In this document: positions 45,352 through 54,654 of the stretch, one piece after another
Position numbering within the stretch: position 1 is the first letter of the stretch
Layout of the letters: each line of letters opens with the position of its first letter
Assembly: GCA_020052415.1 (NCBI GenBank)
Contig: JAGVPB010000037.1
Coordinates: forward strand, 62,001 to 126,000
From: Bacteroidales bacterium
Lineage (GTDB): Bacteria > Bacteroidota > Bacteroidia > Bacteroidales > JAADJA01
Length of the DNA stretch: 64,000 nucleotides
Reading direction: 5' to 3'
Notes under the pieces: model-generated
Seen by the model: the letters and a program-made list of their open reading frames with translations, nothing else
What the model was told of the DNA's origin: nothing
Databases searched by the model: none
Position numbers and translations under genes: made by a program

Positions 45352-46777
45352 TAATAAATTTCGAAGAATAAACTTTGCCGCCATTTTCAATTTTGACCAG
45401 GTAAAATCCTTTTGAAAGATTTGTAATGTCTATTTTAAAGGACGTAAATTCATAAGGTTCAGATGTTGTTTCCAACACTCTTCTGCCTTGTTCATTGAAA
45501 ATTTCAACCCGCGATGTGCTTTGACTGTCATTTTCCAGGCTGATTTCGATGTACTGATCCGCCGGATTAGGATTTATTTCCAACGATTGTGATAAATCCG
45601 GACGATTTTCAAATACTGAAGTCTGGAGGATGACTTCAACTTTATCAATATATAAAACACTTCCAAGACTTACACTGGCCCCTTCTTCATCCAGATTGCT
45701 TGAAGAAAATGCAATATTCAGAGTGTCGGGTATGGGCGTGCCGACAAGGGTGAAGGGTATTTCGAAATAAGTCCACTCATCAGCAGGAGCCAGCTTTATC
45801 ATTTCTTCTTCAAGCATTAAGGTTGAATCCAGAACAGGATCGTAATAATACAATAAACCTGCAGCAAGCGCTGTATCCTGTCCAACAGGGAAATATTTAT
45901 AATAAAAGGTAAACTTTTCGGGTATCTCGCTGATTGGTAAACCACCGGAAGGACCGTTTTCGCCAATATTCCCGTTAGTAACAAATGAGATGGTATCATT
46001 CCATTGGGTCAGTTGCGTTTCAAGCCTGATTGAATAAGAGCCATCAAAATGCTCAGTAGATTGAGTTGCTGAAAGGCCGCCACCCAGAAAGGTCATAAAA
46101 TTAGAAGTCATCCAGTTCTCCGGGTCATAAAAACTGTAATTGATCCAGGACTCAAAACCACTATTGGGTATTTGTGAACTCACTCCATTAAGATAAAGAT
46201 CATCAATGAACATAACACTACCGGGTCCATTGGTGCCTTCAGGAGATGAACAAAATAATATCATTGTCAGCGTATCGGGAGTAAACCCAACAACCCAGTT
46301 TACAGGAATGATGTACTGACTGTAATTGCTTTGATTTCCAGTAAGTGTCATAGAAGCAAATCCTACCGGAAAACCTTCGGATTTAAAGAAAAACAATACA
46401 ATCGCTGTATCATTTGGAATGACAGTATATTTTGCCCACAGCTTAACCGAATCGGGTGATTCAGAATAGGGAATACCTCCTGTGATTCCATTTTCTCCGG
46501 GACTTCCGATAAAAATGCCTCCGGGAATAATTCCCTCGTCAACCTGAATGGTTTCCAACCTTGCAGCAAAGTTTCCTGAATGGCTTTCGGTAGATTTGGT
46601 GACATTTGACTGACCGGCTGAAAAATAGGATTGCATATTCGTTGTAAAAAATCCTTCCGGTTCTTCGAAAGTATTTTCTAATTGCCAGTCCTCAAAACTA
46701 CCGTTGGGAATAGTCTGGGTAAAAATCTGAGCAGGAATTAAAGCCAGGAAAATTACGGGAATGAATAAGTTTTTCAT
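45344..46777 (-). CDS. Secreted two-repeat protein with T9SS type A sorting domain
   Basis: 477 residues with a signal peptide (1-20). Two homologous halves (about 23-200 and 205-385) start PNGSFEDWQLEN and PNSGFESWINYS and contain GGIPYSESP/GGLPISEIP and FIDDLYLNG/YIDKVEVIL, typical of jelly-roll carbohydrate-related domains in Bacteroidota. The sorting domain is about 400-477 (LEINPNPADQYIEISLEND, SKGFYLVKIENGGKV). Function unproven; convergent with the adhesin gene. Confidence 0.9.
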   Translation of the reverse strand: MKNLFIPVIFLALIPAQIFTQTIPNGSFEDWQLENTFEEPEGFFTTNMQSYFSAGQSNVTKSTESHSGNFAARLETIQVDEGIIPGGIFIGSPGENGITGGIPYSESPDSVKLWAKYTVIPNDTAIVLFFFKSEGFPVGFASMTLTGNQSNYSQYIIPVNWVVGFTPDTLTMILFCSSPEGTNGPGSVMFIDDLYLNGVSSQIPNSGFESWINYSFYDPENWMTSNFMTFLGGGLSATQSTEHFDGSYSIRLETQLTQWNDTISFVTNGNIGENGPSGGLPISEIPEKFTFYYKYFPVGQDTALAAGLLYYYDPVLDSTLMLEEEMIKLAPADEWTYFEIPFTLVGTPIPDTLNIAFSSSNLDEEGASVSLGSVLYIDKVEVILQTSVFENRPDLSQSLEINPNPADQYIEISLENDSQSTSRVEIFNEQGRRVLETTSEPYEFTSFKIDITNLSKGFYLVKIENGGKVYSSKFIKD

Positions 46778-46950
46778 TGTATTAGTATTAAAATATTAAT
46801 CTGAAAAATAAAACAAATTTTCTTTTGTTAATTCAGTCATTAAAGAAATTCAGGATGTAAAGGTAGGTGTAAATATGTTAACCCAAATTTAAAATTATTA
46901 GGGATTGACAATTGTCAGTACTTAATAAAACAAACTTATATAACTTCTCC

Positions 46951-46958
46951 TACCTTTG
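46951..46958 (+). promoter_or_regulatory. -7 element (TACCTTTG) for the FG-GAP protein
   Basis: Exact TAnnTTTG 28 bp before ATG 46987; it supports that start over the in-frame codon at 46912. Confidence 0.55.
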
Positions 46959-46986
46959 TAATCCAATTATAAATAAAACTCTTGTT

Positions 46987-48678
46987 ATGAAAGCAAAATA
47001 TATTTTCCTCATACTGTTTGCCGGAGTTATTTGTTTCAAAAGTCAGTCCCAATCCATCCCCTACCCTTTTTCTCCCGACTGGGAATCCACTCCTGCCGGG
47101 CATATTGCAACCGGACTCGGTCTGGCGGATATTAACGGTGACGGTTGGAAAGACATGATTGTCGCCAATGGTAACGACATTGAGCGTCAGCATCTTGTGG
47201 TTTACTACAATAATGGTGACGGAACCTTCCCTCTGCTTCCAGACTGGCAGTCGGATGATATCGACTATCATGGGCACCTTGCGGTTGGTGATATCAATAA
47301 AGACGGCTGGATTGATGTTGCTGCTTCGGTTTATATCGGCGCTTCGGGTTTTGGCGAATCGGGAAAAGTCAAAGTATATTATAATGAAGGCGGCGAACTC
47401 GAAGGCACTCCGTCATTCGAATCCTACAGTTTCTATACTTTTTCGTGCGCACTTGGCGACGCCGATGCCGATGGCGACCTCGATCTTGCAACAACCGGCG
47501 GAGAGCCGTACAGCTCATTATTCGACGTTGGTAAAATATTTTATAACCGAAACGGAACTTTCAGCGAAAATCCCGGATGGGAATCTTCCATTCCATTTGG
47601 TTCGCTGGATTTGGAATTCGGTGATCTTGACAAGAACGGCTTTCCCGATCTCATTTTCATCAGCGAAGAAACGCCCAACTATATTTTCCTGGCTGATGAC
47701 AATGGTAATATCTCGGATTCGCCTTCATGGCTTTCGTCAGAATCTGAGAATTATATCAATTCCGTTGATTTCGGATTTATTGGCGAGTTCAAACACCCGG
47801 GGATTATGATGACCGGCAACAGTCAGTTAGGCGGTGACGGAAAGGTAAGGCTGTACACTTTTCCAAGTGGCGTACCTGCTACAAGCGCAGCATCATGGAT
47901 GTCCGATCCTTTTGGCTACGGATCAGGAATCATTCTTTCGGACATCAACCTCGATGGTTTGTCCGATTTGATTTACGGGGGCTGGTGGCTGCCCGTCAAA
48001 ATCCATCTGGCTCAGAATTCGGTGTTCGAAACAGTTCCGGTTTACACCTCTTCGACAAATTCAGTTGTCGAAGCAATTCAAATTGCTGATCTTGACAGGG
48101 ACGGGATCGAAGTGACAACAGTAGAATTTGTTATTTCCGGCAATGGTCATTCCCTTCTTTACCTTGAAAAACAACTTGTTGAAAATATATTATCGGTTCA
48201 AATGAATGGTAAGGATGTGAATGAGTCATTCTGGTGCCATGTTCCGAATAAAAACTGGATTTCTTTCAACGATAACCTGCAAGCCGGAGATACTGTTTCC
48301 GTTCAGTATGAATACAGTAATGCTGGTGATATGGTCGTGACGAACTGGGACAGCAGCGAGGGTAATTATATATTCTACTATGATTCGTCCACCGGTATAT
48401 CTACAAATGTTCAGTCCGGAAATGAATTTACAGTGTCAATCGCTCCCAATCCGGCCAGAGAAAAATTATTATTGACGATTGTGGCAACTGACCAATGTTC
48501 GTCACAAATATCAATAATGGATTTGCCCGGTAAACAGACTTTCATCTCGCGAAATGTTCTACTAAAAAATGGAAATATTGGCCTGGAATTCGACATAAAT
48601 AGCCTGGCTCCCGGGGTTTATAACCTGGTAATATCAGCCGGGAAATTCAGGGAAATTCGAAAAATTGTGAAATTGTAA
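46987..48678 (+). CDS. Secreted FG-GAP/VCBS-repeat protein with T9SS type A sorting domain
   Basis: 563 residues with signal peptide 1-22 (MKAKYIFLILFAGVICFKS). FG-GAP blades with calcium-binding DxNxDG loops: LADINGDGWKDMIVANG, GDINKDGWIDVAAS, GDADADGDLDLATTGG, GDLDKNGFPDLIF, SDINLDGLSDLIYGG and ADLDRDGIEV. The sorting domain is about 485-563 (IAPNPAREKLLLTIVA, APGVYNLVISAGKFRE). A predicted calcium-stabilised propeller on the surface; ligand unknown. Confidence 0.92.
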   Translation: MKAKYIFLILFAGVICFKSQSQSIPYPFSPDWESTPAGHIATGLGLADINGDGWKDMIVANGNDIERQHLVVYYNNGDGTFPLLPDWQSDDIDYHGHLAVGDINKDGWIDVAASVYIGASGFGESGKVKVYYNEGGELEGTPSFESYSFYTFSCALGDADADGDLDLATTGGEPYSSLFDVGKIFYNRNGTFSENPGWESSIPFGSLDLEFGDLDKNGFPDLIFISEETPNYIFLADDNGNISDSPSWLSSESENYINSVDFGFIGEFKHPGIMMTGNSQLGGDGKVRLYTFPSGVPATSAASWMSDPFGYGSGIILSDINLDGLSDLIYGGWWLPVKIHLAQNSVFETVPVYTSSTNSVVEAIQIADLDRDGIEVTTVEFVISGNGHSLLYLEKQLVENILSVQMNGKDVNESFWCHVPNKNWISFNDNLQAGDTVSVQYEYSNAGDMVVTNWDSSEGNYIFYYDSSTGISTNVQSGNEFTVSIAPNPAREKLLLTIVATDQCSSQISIMDLPGKQTFISRNVLLKNGNIGLEFDINSLAPGVYNLVISAGKFREIRKIVKL

Positions 48679-48798
48679 ACGGATGAATCGTTTTGAGAAA
48701 ATATATTTTTAACCATAAATAATTAGCTGGAATGAAGATATTCAGCAACAATCTTAAACCTTGAATTTCATGTCTGACTCCTTCCTCATGATACGAAT

Positions 48799-48830
48799 GG
48801 GTATAAGGGTATATGGGTATATGGGCAGTT
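48799..48830. repeat. Octamer array, four units (GGGTATAT)
   Basis: GGGTATAA, GGGTATAT twice, then GGGCAGTT, in exact 8-bp phase between two convergent gene ends. Confidence 0.65.
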
Positions 48831-48875
48831 AGCAATAAGCCGGGAATGACCTGAACTTAAAATTGGAACCTTGCT

Positions 48876-50921
48876 TCATTTTCGTAACCTTAATAATATT
48901 ACCTCGGCAAGCAGAAACATAAGGGCAAGAAGGACAAACCACCTCCATAACCTGATTCCCTGGCTTAATTCCATCAGTGTTTCTGTAAAAGGCTTCCCTG
49001 AGCTTTCAATAACATGAACATTTTTCATACCCTTAGAGGCAATGAATTCATTAATTTCATCCGGTGTCATAAAGTCCATTTCCGATTCATCACGGTCATA
49101 GTTAAAAGCAATCCCCTTGAAGGTCGCGGATTCGCCTGTCAGAACGTAATTTCCGGCACGGGATACCTGGCCCTGTGGAAATAATTCAACTGAAGAGTTC
49201 ATTCGCCTGTGCTCCGGAATAAAATCGAATCCGGAATTCAAGTCTTTAACGTGCAGCACATCATCGTTGGAAATATTAATATTATTGACCGTTATAACCT
49301 CGTCATGCCCGATGGTAATATACAATTTCTCTTCTATTGCACTTGAAATTGCTATTTTATAAAGGGTTGGGACGAAAATTGCATGCTTCGGAAAATTACT
49401 GTAAGAGGTTTGTAACGGACAGGCAAAAAGATAAACCTTGCCCTTTTCAAGGGGGAAAACACTTAAAAATGAACCGCCCCTCTGCAAATCGAGCAGGGAT
49501 TCATGCTGGCTCCGGACATGAGTAATTATCGGATAACATTTAAAAACAACCGGTAAATCAATATTCCGGGGTATTTCATCAAAAACATTAGCATAAATAG
49601 GATGCTGAAGGTTAATAAAGCTGATCCGGGTATTTGTGGTATCAGGAGATTCGAAACTCCCAATTCTTAAAGCATCGCACAGGGGATCATATACAGCAGG
49701 TGATACCCGGCTTGAAGGAAATATTGCAAGGCTTCCGCCATTCCTTGTAAATTTAACCAGTTCCTGCGTCAACCCTGTTGAAATGGTATTGACCTCATTC
49801 AGCACAATCAGTTGCCAGGAATTAAATCCGGAATAATCAATGTTGCCTTCATTAATATTCGTAAAAAGAAAGGTTGAATCTTTACCGAACAACGAATTCA
49901 AATACATATTTTCAGTCGTTCCATTGATACATAAAATAGGTGTTTGCTTAACAACCTTATAGGATAAAAAAAACTGGTCATCAAAAGTGATCACATTATC
50001 ATTGATCTCGATTATTCCATTATCAATTCCAGGCTCTGTCTCAGTATAAGGCAGTGTAACTTCTGCTGATTTATTTGGTTTTACGTCAAAGCTTGCCAGC
50101 GCTTTTTGCTGGTTATTAATTTTCAGATTGACCGGCAATCTCTCATAGCTGTTGTCCGAACTGTTCATTATCCGGACCTTCAGCACAGTGAGTTGTCCCG
50201 GCTGATGCACAGGTGAATCAAACCAGCAACTGTCAATATATAGATTATCCCGGTTCAAAGCTTTCAAAGGGATAAGGAATACATTAAGTATGGTGTCGGA
50301 TTCTGTAAAATCACCCTGAAAAATGTTTTTCTGGAAATCCGAAATGGAATAGAGTGATTTAACACCTGATTGACTCCTGTTAAACGCGGCATTTTGCCTT
50401 GCAATAATTTCAGGGACTGTTTTTGTGACCGGTGAAATTTTAACGTCATTGACCAGATTTATAAATTCATCCCTGCTGACAAACCGCTGGTGTTTACCTT
50501 CGAAATCATTTGTAATGAGCCGGAACATGTCGGAACTTTTATAAACGGATGCTATTTCCTTTGCTTTATCCCGTGCCTCTTCCAGCAATGTTCCCTTTTC
50601 AGAAGTTGCCTCCATGCTGAATGAATTATCAATATAAATGCTGACTAAATTTTTTTGTTCAGGGCTTATCAGATTTTTAGCGACCGGAAAATAAGGTTGT
50701 GCGAATGCCATGACGATCGCTATTATTGCAAGTATTCTGAACAGTAAAATAAGCAAATGCCGGAGCCTTGATTGTTTTTGGGTTTGGAGCTTTAATTCCC
50801 TGATGAAACTGACATTGGTAAAATAGATTTTCTTAAACCTTCTGAAATTGAAAAGGTGAATTATGATCGGAATGGAAACCGCAAACAGGCCATATAAAAA
50901 TCCCGGATTTACAAAGTTCAT
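48876..50921 (-). CDS. BatA-domain membrane protein (vWA-like, Bat/Moxr system)
   Basis: 681 residues starting MNFVNPGFLYGLFAVSIPII. N-terminal BatA double-helix segment (IIIHLFNFRRFKKIYFTNV, LLILLFRILAIIAIVMAFAQ), a vWA-like domain with YIDNSFSMEATSEKG (about 98-112; MIDAS-like DxSxS reads DNSFS), a long periplasmic region and a C-terminal membrane helix (WRWFVLLALMFLLAEVILL). It is of the Bacteroidota family that accompanies aerotolerance Bat proteins; role unproven. A TAATTTTG promoter element lies upstream. Confidence 0.88.
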   Translation of the reverse strand: MNFVNPGFLYGLFAVSIPIIIHLFNFRRFKKIYFTNVSFIRELKLQTQKQSRLRHLLILLFRILAIIAIVMAFAQPYFPVAKNLISPEQKNLVSIYIDNSFSMEATSEKGTLLEEARDKAKEIASVYKSSDMFRLITNDFEGKHQRFVSRDEFINLVNDVKISPVTKTVPEIIARQNAAFNRSQSGVKSLYSISDFQKNIFQGDFTESDTILNVFLIPLKALNRDNLYIDSCWFDSPVHQPGQLTVLKVRIMNSSDNSYERLPVNLKINNQQKALASFDVKPNKSAEVTLPYTETEPGIDNGIIEINDNVITFDDQFFLSYKVVKQTPILCINGTTENMYLNSLFGKDSTFLFTNINEGNIDYSGFNSWQLIVLNEVNTISTGLTQELVKFTRNGGSLAIFPSSRVSPAVYDPLCDALRIGSFESPDTTNTRISFINLQHPIYANVFDEIPRNIDLPVVFKCYPIITHVRSQHESLLDLQRGGSFLSVFPLEKGKVYLFACPLQTSYSNFPKHAIFVPTLYKIAISSAIEEKLYITIGHDEVITVNNINISNDDVLHVKDLNSGFDFIPEHRRMNSSVELFPQGQVSRAGNYVLTGESATFKGIAFNYDRDESEMDFMTPDEINEFIASKGMKNVHVIESSGKPFTETLMELSQGIRLWRWFVLLALMFLLAEVILLRLRK

Positions 50922-50948
50922 CAGTGGTAACCTTAGTTTACAAAGGCG

Positions 50949-50956
50949 CAAAATTA
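50949..50956 (-). promoter_or_regulatory. -7 element (TAATTTTG) for the BatA-domain gene
   Basis: Exact TAnnTTTG on the minus strand, 27 bp before the chosen ATG at 50921. Confidence 0.5.
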
Positions 50957-51004
50957 AACATTAATAGCTTAAACGGCGGGTAAGTTATAAAATTGTAGAG
51001 TAAG

Positions 51005-51172
51005 GTTCTGAGTTCCGGGTTCCGGGTTCCGGGTTCTGAGTTCTGAGTTCTCAGTTCCGTGTCTGTGACGGAAATCTAATATCTTATTTCTAATTTCTAA
51101 TATCAAATTTCTAATTTCTCAAGCCCCATGTCTCATATCTAAATACTAAATACTTTATACTAAAGACTCACC
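51005..51172. repeat. Heptamer array, 24 units in one phase (GTTCYGR then TCTAATW)
   Basis: 168 bp, exactly 24 x 7. 51005-51060 holds eight GTTCCGG/GTTCTGA units. 51061-51074 holds two degenerate units. 51075-51172 holds fourteen units of TCTAATA/TCTAATT changing gradually to ACTAAAT. Phase never breaks between subfamilies. It fills most of the 302-bp divergent region. Confidence 0.9.
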
Positions 51173-51223
51173 CTCCTTTCTCCTAAAAAAGATTTAATTT
51201 TACCGAAAACACAGAAAAGAAAA

Positions 51224-51838
51224 ATGATTATTCCTGACATTATTAAAATCTGCAGCGGCATCAAAGTTTCAGGACAACTGCTCAAATCGTTCCTTTTCAG
51301 CACTGATGTAGCAATTATCAGGAATACCAGTGCCGATGCCATCATTGCAATTTATCCATTTACACCTCAGCCTTTGATCACACAGTCGCTGATACTGGCT
51401 TCCGATAAGCCTATTTTCTGCGGAGTCGGAGGCGGTCCGGGTTCCGGCGAAAGGTCTGTTAAGCTTGCGATAGACGCGGAAAATCAGGGAGCCCTTGGGG
51501 TGGTTTTGAACACCAATTCAACCAATGACCTGATCAGGAAATTAAAAGAGAATATTTCAATCCCGGTGGTTTTTACAATAGTCTCTCAAAAGGTGGACAT
51601 AAAAGGCAAAATAGAAGCAGGAGCAGATATTTTTAATGTTTCCGGTGCTGATAAAACTTCAGATATCGTAAAGCGAATCCGAACCATAAACTCCGATATA
51701 GCCATTATTGCTACCGGAGGAAAGGATGAAGAAAATATCAAAGCGGCAATTGAATCAGGAGCCAATGCAATCTCATTTACACCGCCTTCGACAGGAGAAT
51801 TATTCAGGGAAATGATGGACGAATACAGGAATGAATGA
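51224..51838 (+). CDS. TIM-barrel protein of unknown reaction
   Basis: 204 residues. Predicted (beta/alpha)8 barrel with a phosphate-binding half: FNVSGADKTSDIVKRI, AIIATGGKDEENIKAAIESGANAISFTPPS. Early strands include FSTDVAIIRN and FCGVGGGPGSGERS. It resembles small barrels annotated only as hydrolases in Clostridia. It lacks motifs of indole-glycerol-phosphate or thiamine synthases. Cytoplasmic; short heptamer array directly after it. Confidence 0.75.
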   Translation: MIIPDIIKICSGIKVSGQLLKSFLFSTDVAIIRNTSADAIIAIYPFTPQPLITQSLILASDKPIFCGVGGGPGSGERSVKLAIDAENQGALGVVLNTNSTNDLIRKLKENISIPVVFTIVSQKVDIKGKIEAGADIFNVSGADKTSDIVKRIRTINSDIAIIATGGKDEENIKAAIESGANAISFTPPSTGELFREMMDEYRNE

Positions 51839-51855
51839 CTCTTTATAAAGAAAAA

Positions 51856-51883
51856 AGATAAAAGGGAAAAGGGAAAAGGAAAT
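51856..51883. repeat. Heptamer array, four units (AGGGAAA)
   Basis: AGATAAA, AGGGAAA twice, AGGAAAT between the convergent barrel gene and yjbQ; ends 2 bp before the yjbQ stop. Confidence 0.65.
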
Positions 51884-51885
51884 CC

Positions 51886-52302
51886 TTACTCCCCTATAAT
51901 CTTGACCAATACCCGTTTTTTCCTCTTTCCGTCAAATTCACCATAAAATATCTGTTCCCACGGGCCGAAATCCAGTTTGCCTTTTGTAATTGCTACAACG
52001 ACCTCCCTGCCCATAACCGTGCGTTTCAGATGGGCATCAGCATTATCTTCATAGCTGTTGTGCCGGTATTGAGAATAAGGTTTTTCGGGAGCCAGTTTTT
52101 CGAGCCATGTTTCGAAATCCTGATGCAGGCCGCTTTCATCGTCATTTATAAACACACTCGCTGTTATGTGCATGGCATTTACAAGGCATATCCCTTCCTT
52201 AACTCCGCTTTCAATTACACAATCCTGAACTTCAGGAGTAATATTTATAAACTGCCTGCGTGTTGAAGTATTAAACCATAATTCTCTGCGAAATGACTTC
52301 AT
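51886..52302 (-). CDS. YjbQ/UPF0047 family protein
   Basis: 138 residues with the UPF0047 pattern: [40 protein letters not shown] and [20 protein letters not shown]. The conserved His and Asp residues suggest a metal site. Members show weak thiamine phosphate synthase activity, but their true role is not settled. It is followed (in genome order) by aroK on the same strand, 26 bp away. Confidence 0.93.
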   Translation of the reverse strand: MKSFRRELWFNTSTRRQFINITPEVQDCVIESGVKEGICLVNAMHITASVFINDDESGLHQDFETWLEKLAPEKPYSQYRHNSYEDNADAHLKRTVMGREVVVAITKGKLDFGPWEQIFYGEFDGKRKKRVLVKIIGE

Positions 52303-52328
52303 ATTTGATTATTTAAATTATCATGTCC

Positions 52329-52847
52329 TCAATTCGATTTCTTTGTAAAATTAAAGATAGTTTTTATTAGTTCATCAACATCCAAACTATTGCCGTCAGT
52401 GATGATCATTGATCGCAGGTAATAAGGTTCACGAATGGCTAATTGGGTCATTATATGGTCCATAATTGCAGGTGAAGTTTTCCCTGCCAGCAACGGCCTT
52501 TTCTTTTTTGATGTAAGAAGCCTTTGATGTAAAGTATTAGTGGAAGTTTTTAAATAAACGGAAATCCCGCTTTTATTGATGATCTCCATGTTATCAAAGT
52601 AACACGGCGTGCCTCCGCCGGTAGAAACCACGGTGTCTTTCATCAAAATTGTATCCTTTAAAGTTTCATTCTCGACCTTACGGAAAACTTTCTCGTCGAA
52701 TTTGCTGAAAAAACTTGCAATGGTTATCTTATATTTTTCTTCAATCATGCTGTCCAAATCAATAAAAGAATACCCAAGTTTCCAGGAAATCATTTGTCCC
52801 ACAGTCGTTTTACCGCTCCCCATATATCCGACAAGGTATATCAGCAT
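52329..52847 (-). CDS. aroK: Shikimate kinase
   Basis: 172 residues. Walker A GYMGSGKTTVG (about 7-17), DLDSMIEE (about 32-39), the shikimate-binding Arg in FRKVENETL, VSTGGGTPCY (about 75-84) and the lid segment KKKRPLLAGKT. It phosphorylates shikimate at the 3-OH in aromatic amino acid synthesis. The gap to the MORN lipoprotein gene is 2 bp, so they are co-transcribed. Confidence 0.96.
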   Translation of the reverse strand: MLIYLVGYMGSGKTTVGQMISWKLGYSFIDLDSMIEEKYKITIASFFSKFDEKVFRKVENETLKDTILMKDTVVSTGGGTPCYFDNMEIINKSGISVYLKTSTNTLHQRLLTSKKKRPLLAGKTSPAIMDHIMTQLAIREPYYLRSMIITDGNSLDVDELIKTIFNFTKKSN

Positions 52848-52849
52848 AT

Positions 52850-53527
52850 TTATTTGATTTTTGTTTCTGGTTCAACAAGCTCATCATTTTTATAAATCAG
52901 TACTTTTTCGATAATTCCGTCGGGCAGGTACCAGATTTCTTCGCCGTTTTTCATATTATTTCTGTAATGGATAACCCGCCTGAGGGTTCCGTTTCCATAC
53001 CAGGCACGTTGCTTTCCTTCGCCATTATTAAATTCACCCGATCCCACAATAGTTCCGTCTTCAGTATAATAAAGCCAGCGTCCGTCGTACATACCTTTCA
53101 GATAGTCTCCTTCTGCTTTCAGTTTACCCGATGGAAAGTATTCTTTATAAGCGCCTTGTAAGGTATCCTTGTGATAACAACACTCAACAATCAATTTACC
53201 ATTCTCGTCGAAAGTTTGGGCAATCCCGTTACGCCGGTTATTTTCAAAATTTTCAAACGATTGCATCTGGCCGTTTTCATACCACCTGATTGAAGCGCCC
53301 TGCAAAGTATCATTTAAATAAGAACATTCCTGCTGTTTGAACCCATTTGGATAATACCATGTTGCTTTTCCGTTATAATGATCGCCTTTTTTTTGAATGA
53401 CTGATTTTGGGTTACCGTTCTCAAAATATGTTTTCTCTGTTTTTGTACAACCGATAGCTATAGAAGTCAGAAAAATTAAAACCAGTTGGAAATTCCTTAA
53501 ATTACTTTTGTCATTTAATAGTCGCAT
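52850..53527 (-). CDS. MORN-repeat (YwqK-like) lipoprotein
   Basis: 225 residues from MRLLNDKSNLRN. Lipobox LTSIAIGC, then about eight MORN-like repeats: GKATWYYPNGFKQQE, GASIRWYENGQMQS, GAYKEYFPSGKLKAEG, GRWLYYTEDGTIVGSG and GEEIWYLPDGIIEK. Families like this are often called YwqK antitoxins, but no YwqJ-like toxin is nearby; periplasmic or outer-membrane location is expected. It overlaps nothing and is co-transcribed with aroK. Confidence 0.9.
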   Translation of the reverse strand: MRLLNDKSNLRNFQLVLIFLTSIAIGCTKTEKTYFENGNPKSVIQKKGDHYNGKATWYYPNGFKQQECSYLNDTLQGASIRWYENGQMQSFENFENNRRNGIAQTFDENGKLIVECCYHKDTLQGAYKEYFPSGKLKAEGDYLKGMYDGRWLYYTEDGTIVGSGEFNNGEGKQRAWYGNGTLRRVIHYRNNMKNGEEIWYLPDGIIEKVLIYKNDELVEPETKIK

Positions 53528-53575
53528 GTTCAAACCCGAACGAATCATAGTAAATAAACAAAGTTAAAATCTTCG

Positions 53576-54310
53576 CTATGATCTTTGCTTTACCGCTTCA
53601 AACAAGATAATACCCGCAGCTACGGCAACATTCAGTGATCCTGTTTCTCCTGTGAGGGGAATTTTAACAGTCAGGTCACAAAGTTTCAGGTATTCTTCCG
53701 AAATGCCTAAATCTTCCGACCCCAGAATAACGGCCACAGGTTTTGAGAAATCCGCATCGTAATATAGATTCGGAGCCTTTTCGGTTGCTCCTACAACTGT
53801 TATTCCGCTGTTTTTAAGAAAAAGAATAGTTTCTTTCAGATTACTTTGCCTGCAAATCGAAATATTGTTTAATGCACCGGAAGATGTTTTGATCGCATCA
53901 GCATTGATCATTGCCGAGCCTCTTGATGGCATGATCAGGGCATCTACTCCGGCACACTCAGATGTCCGCGCAATCGAGCCGAGGTTTCGTACATCGGTTA
54001 TTTTATCGAGGATGAGCAGTAAAGGAGCTTTTCCCGATTCAAACAGTCCCGGAAGCAAAGTTTCGATATTCACGAAAGAAACCGGAGAAACGACCGCAAC
54101 TACACCCTGGTGATTTTGCCTGGTCAGCCTGTTCAGCTTTTCTTTGGGAACAAATTGAAAAGGAATCTTATTCTCATTTGCAAGATTGATAAGATGATTC
54201 GCACGCACAGCCAGCATGGATTTTAATATAAAAAGCTTCTCGATCTCCCTGCCTGCACTTATTGCCTCCAGTGTCGGATTATAACCGTAAATAAATTCTG
54301 ATTTATTCAA
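53576..54310 (-). CDS. rlmB: 23S rRNA 2'-O-ribose methyltransferase, TrmH/RlmB family
   Basis: 244 residues. N-terminal substrate-binding domain (IYGYNPTLEAI) and SPOUT knot: ILDKITDVRNLGSIARTSEC (about 98-117), VILGSEDLGISEEYL and VKIPLTGETGSLNVAVAAGI. Matches RlmB that methylates G2251. A TATCTTTG element is 25 bp upstream. Confidence 0.95.
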   Translation of the reverse strand: MNKSEFIYGYNPTLEAISAGREIEKLFILKSMLAVRANHLINLANENKIPFQFVPKEKLNRLTRQNHQGVVAVVSPVSFVNIETLLPGLFESGKAPLLLILDKITDVRNLGSIARTSECAGVDALIMPSRGSAMINADAIKTSSGALNNISICRQSNLKETILFLKNSGITVVGATEKAPNLYYDADFSKPVAVILGSEDLGISEEYLKLCDLTVKIPLTGETGSLNVAVAAGIILFEAVKQRS

Positions 54311-54335
54311 TTCAATTTACTTTTAATATGGTGAA

Positions 54336-54343
54336 CAAAGATA
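54336..54343 (-). promoter_or_regulatory. -7 element (TATCTTTG) for rlmB
   Basis: Exact TAnnTTTG on the minus strand, 25 bp before the ATG. Confidence 0.55.
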
Positions 54344-54452
54344 TTTCAATTTGGTATTGTATCTTTTAAATTCAATCAAGTTTTTACAGAGGGCTCAGAA
54401 TTATGGTCATAGTTGCTTGTTATTTGTTGAATTTTGTTTGAATCAGACTATT

Positions 54453-54516
54453 AACAAGTAACCAGCAACCAGTCGTAGCGAAGCAAAGATCCCGCTCTGC
54501 GGGGCAACCAGTTACA
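54453..54516. repeat. Heptamer units with 45-bp hairpin cassette
   Basis: AACAAGT, AACCAGC, AACCAGT, then a cassette at 54467-54511 that is 43/45 identical to 39283-39327, including the CCCGC/GCGGG stem. It lies in the 344-bp divergent region between rlmB and gdhA; the rest of that region has only the two promoters. Confidence 0.8.
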
Positions 54517-54588
54517 ATGATAAATAGTTTAGGTAATTTCGGGGTTTAAATAATTTCTGAAAATATTAGGAATTGAGAATTATAAAAT

Positions 54589-54596
54589 TATTTTTG
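54589..54596 (+). promoter_or_regulatory. -7 element (TATTTTTG) for gdhA
   Basis: Exact TAnnTTTG; predicted leader about 52 nt to the ATG at 54655. Confidence 0.5.
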
Positions 54597-54654
54597 CGCC
54601 TCAATAAAATTGTTATTCGAATAACACAAAAAATTATCTATAAATTATTAAGCT

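Noticed and set aside
52850-53527. Toxin-antitoxin module based on the YwqK-like protein
   Set aside because: No toxin gene is adjacent; it shares a transcript with aroK and has a lipobox, so a general MORN lipoprotein is the safer call.
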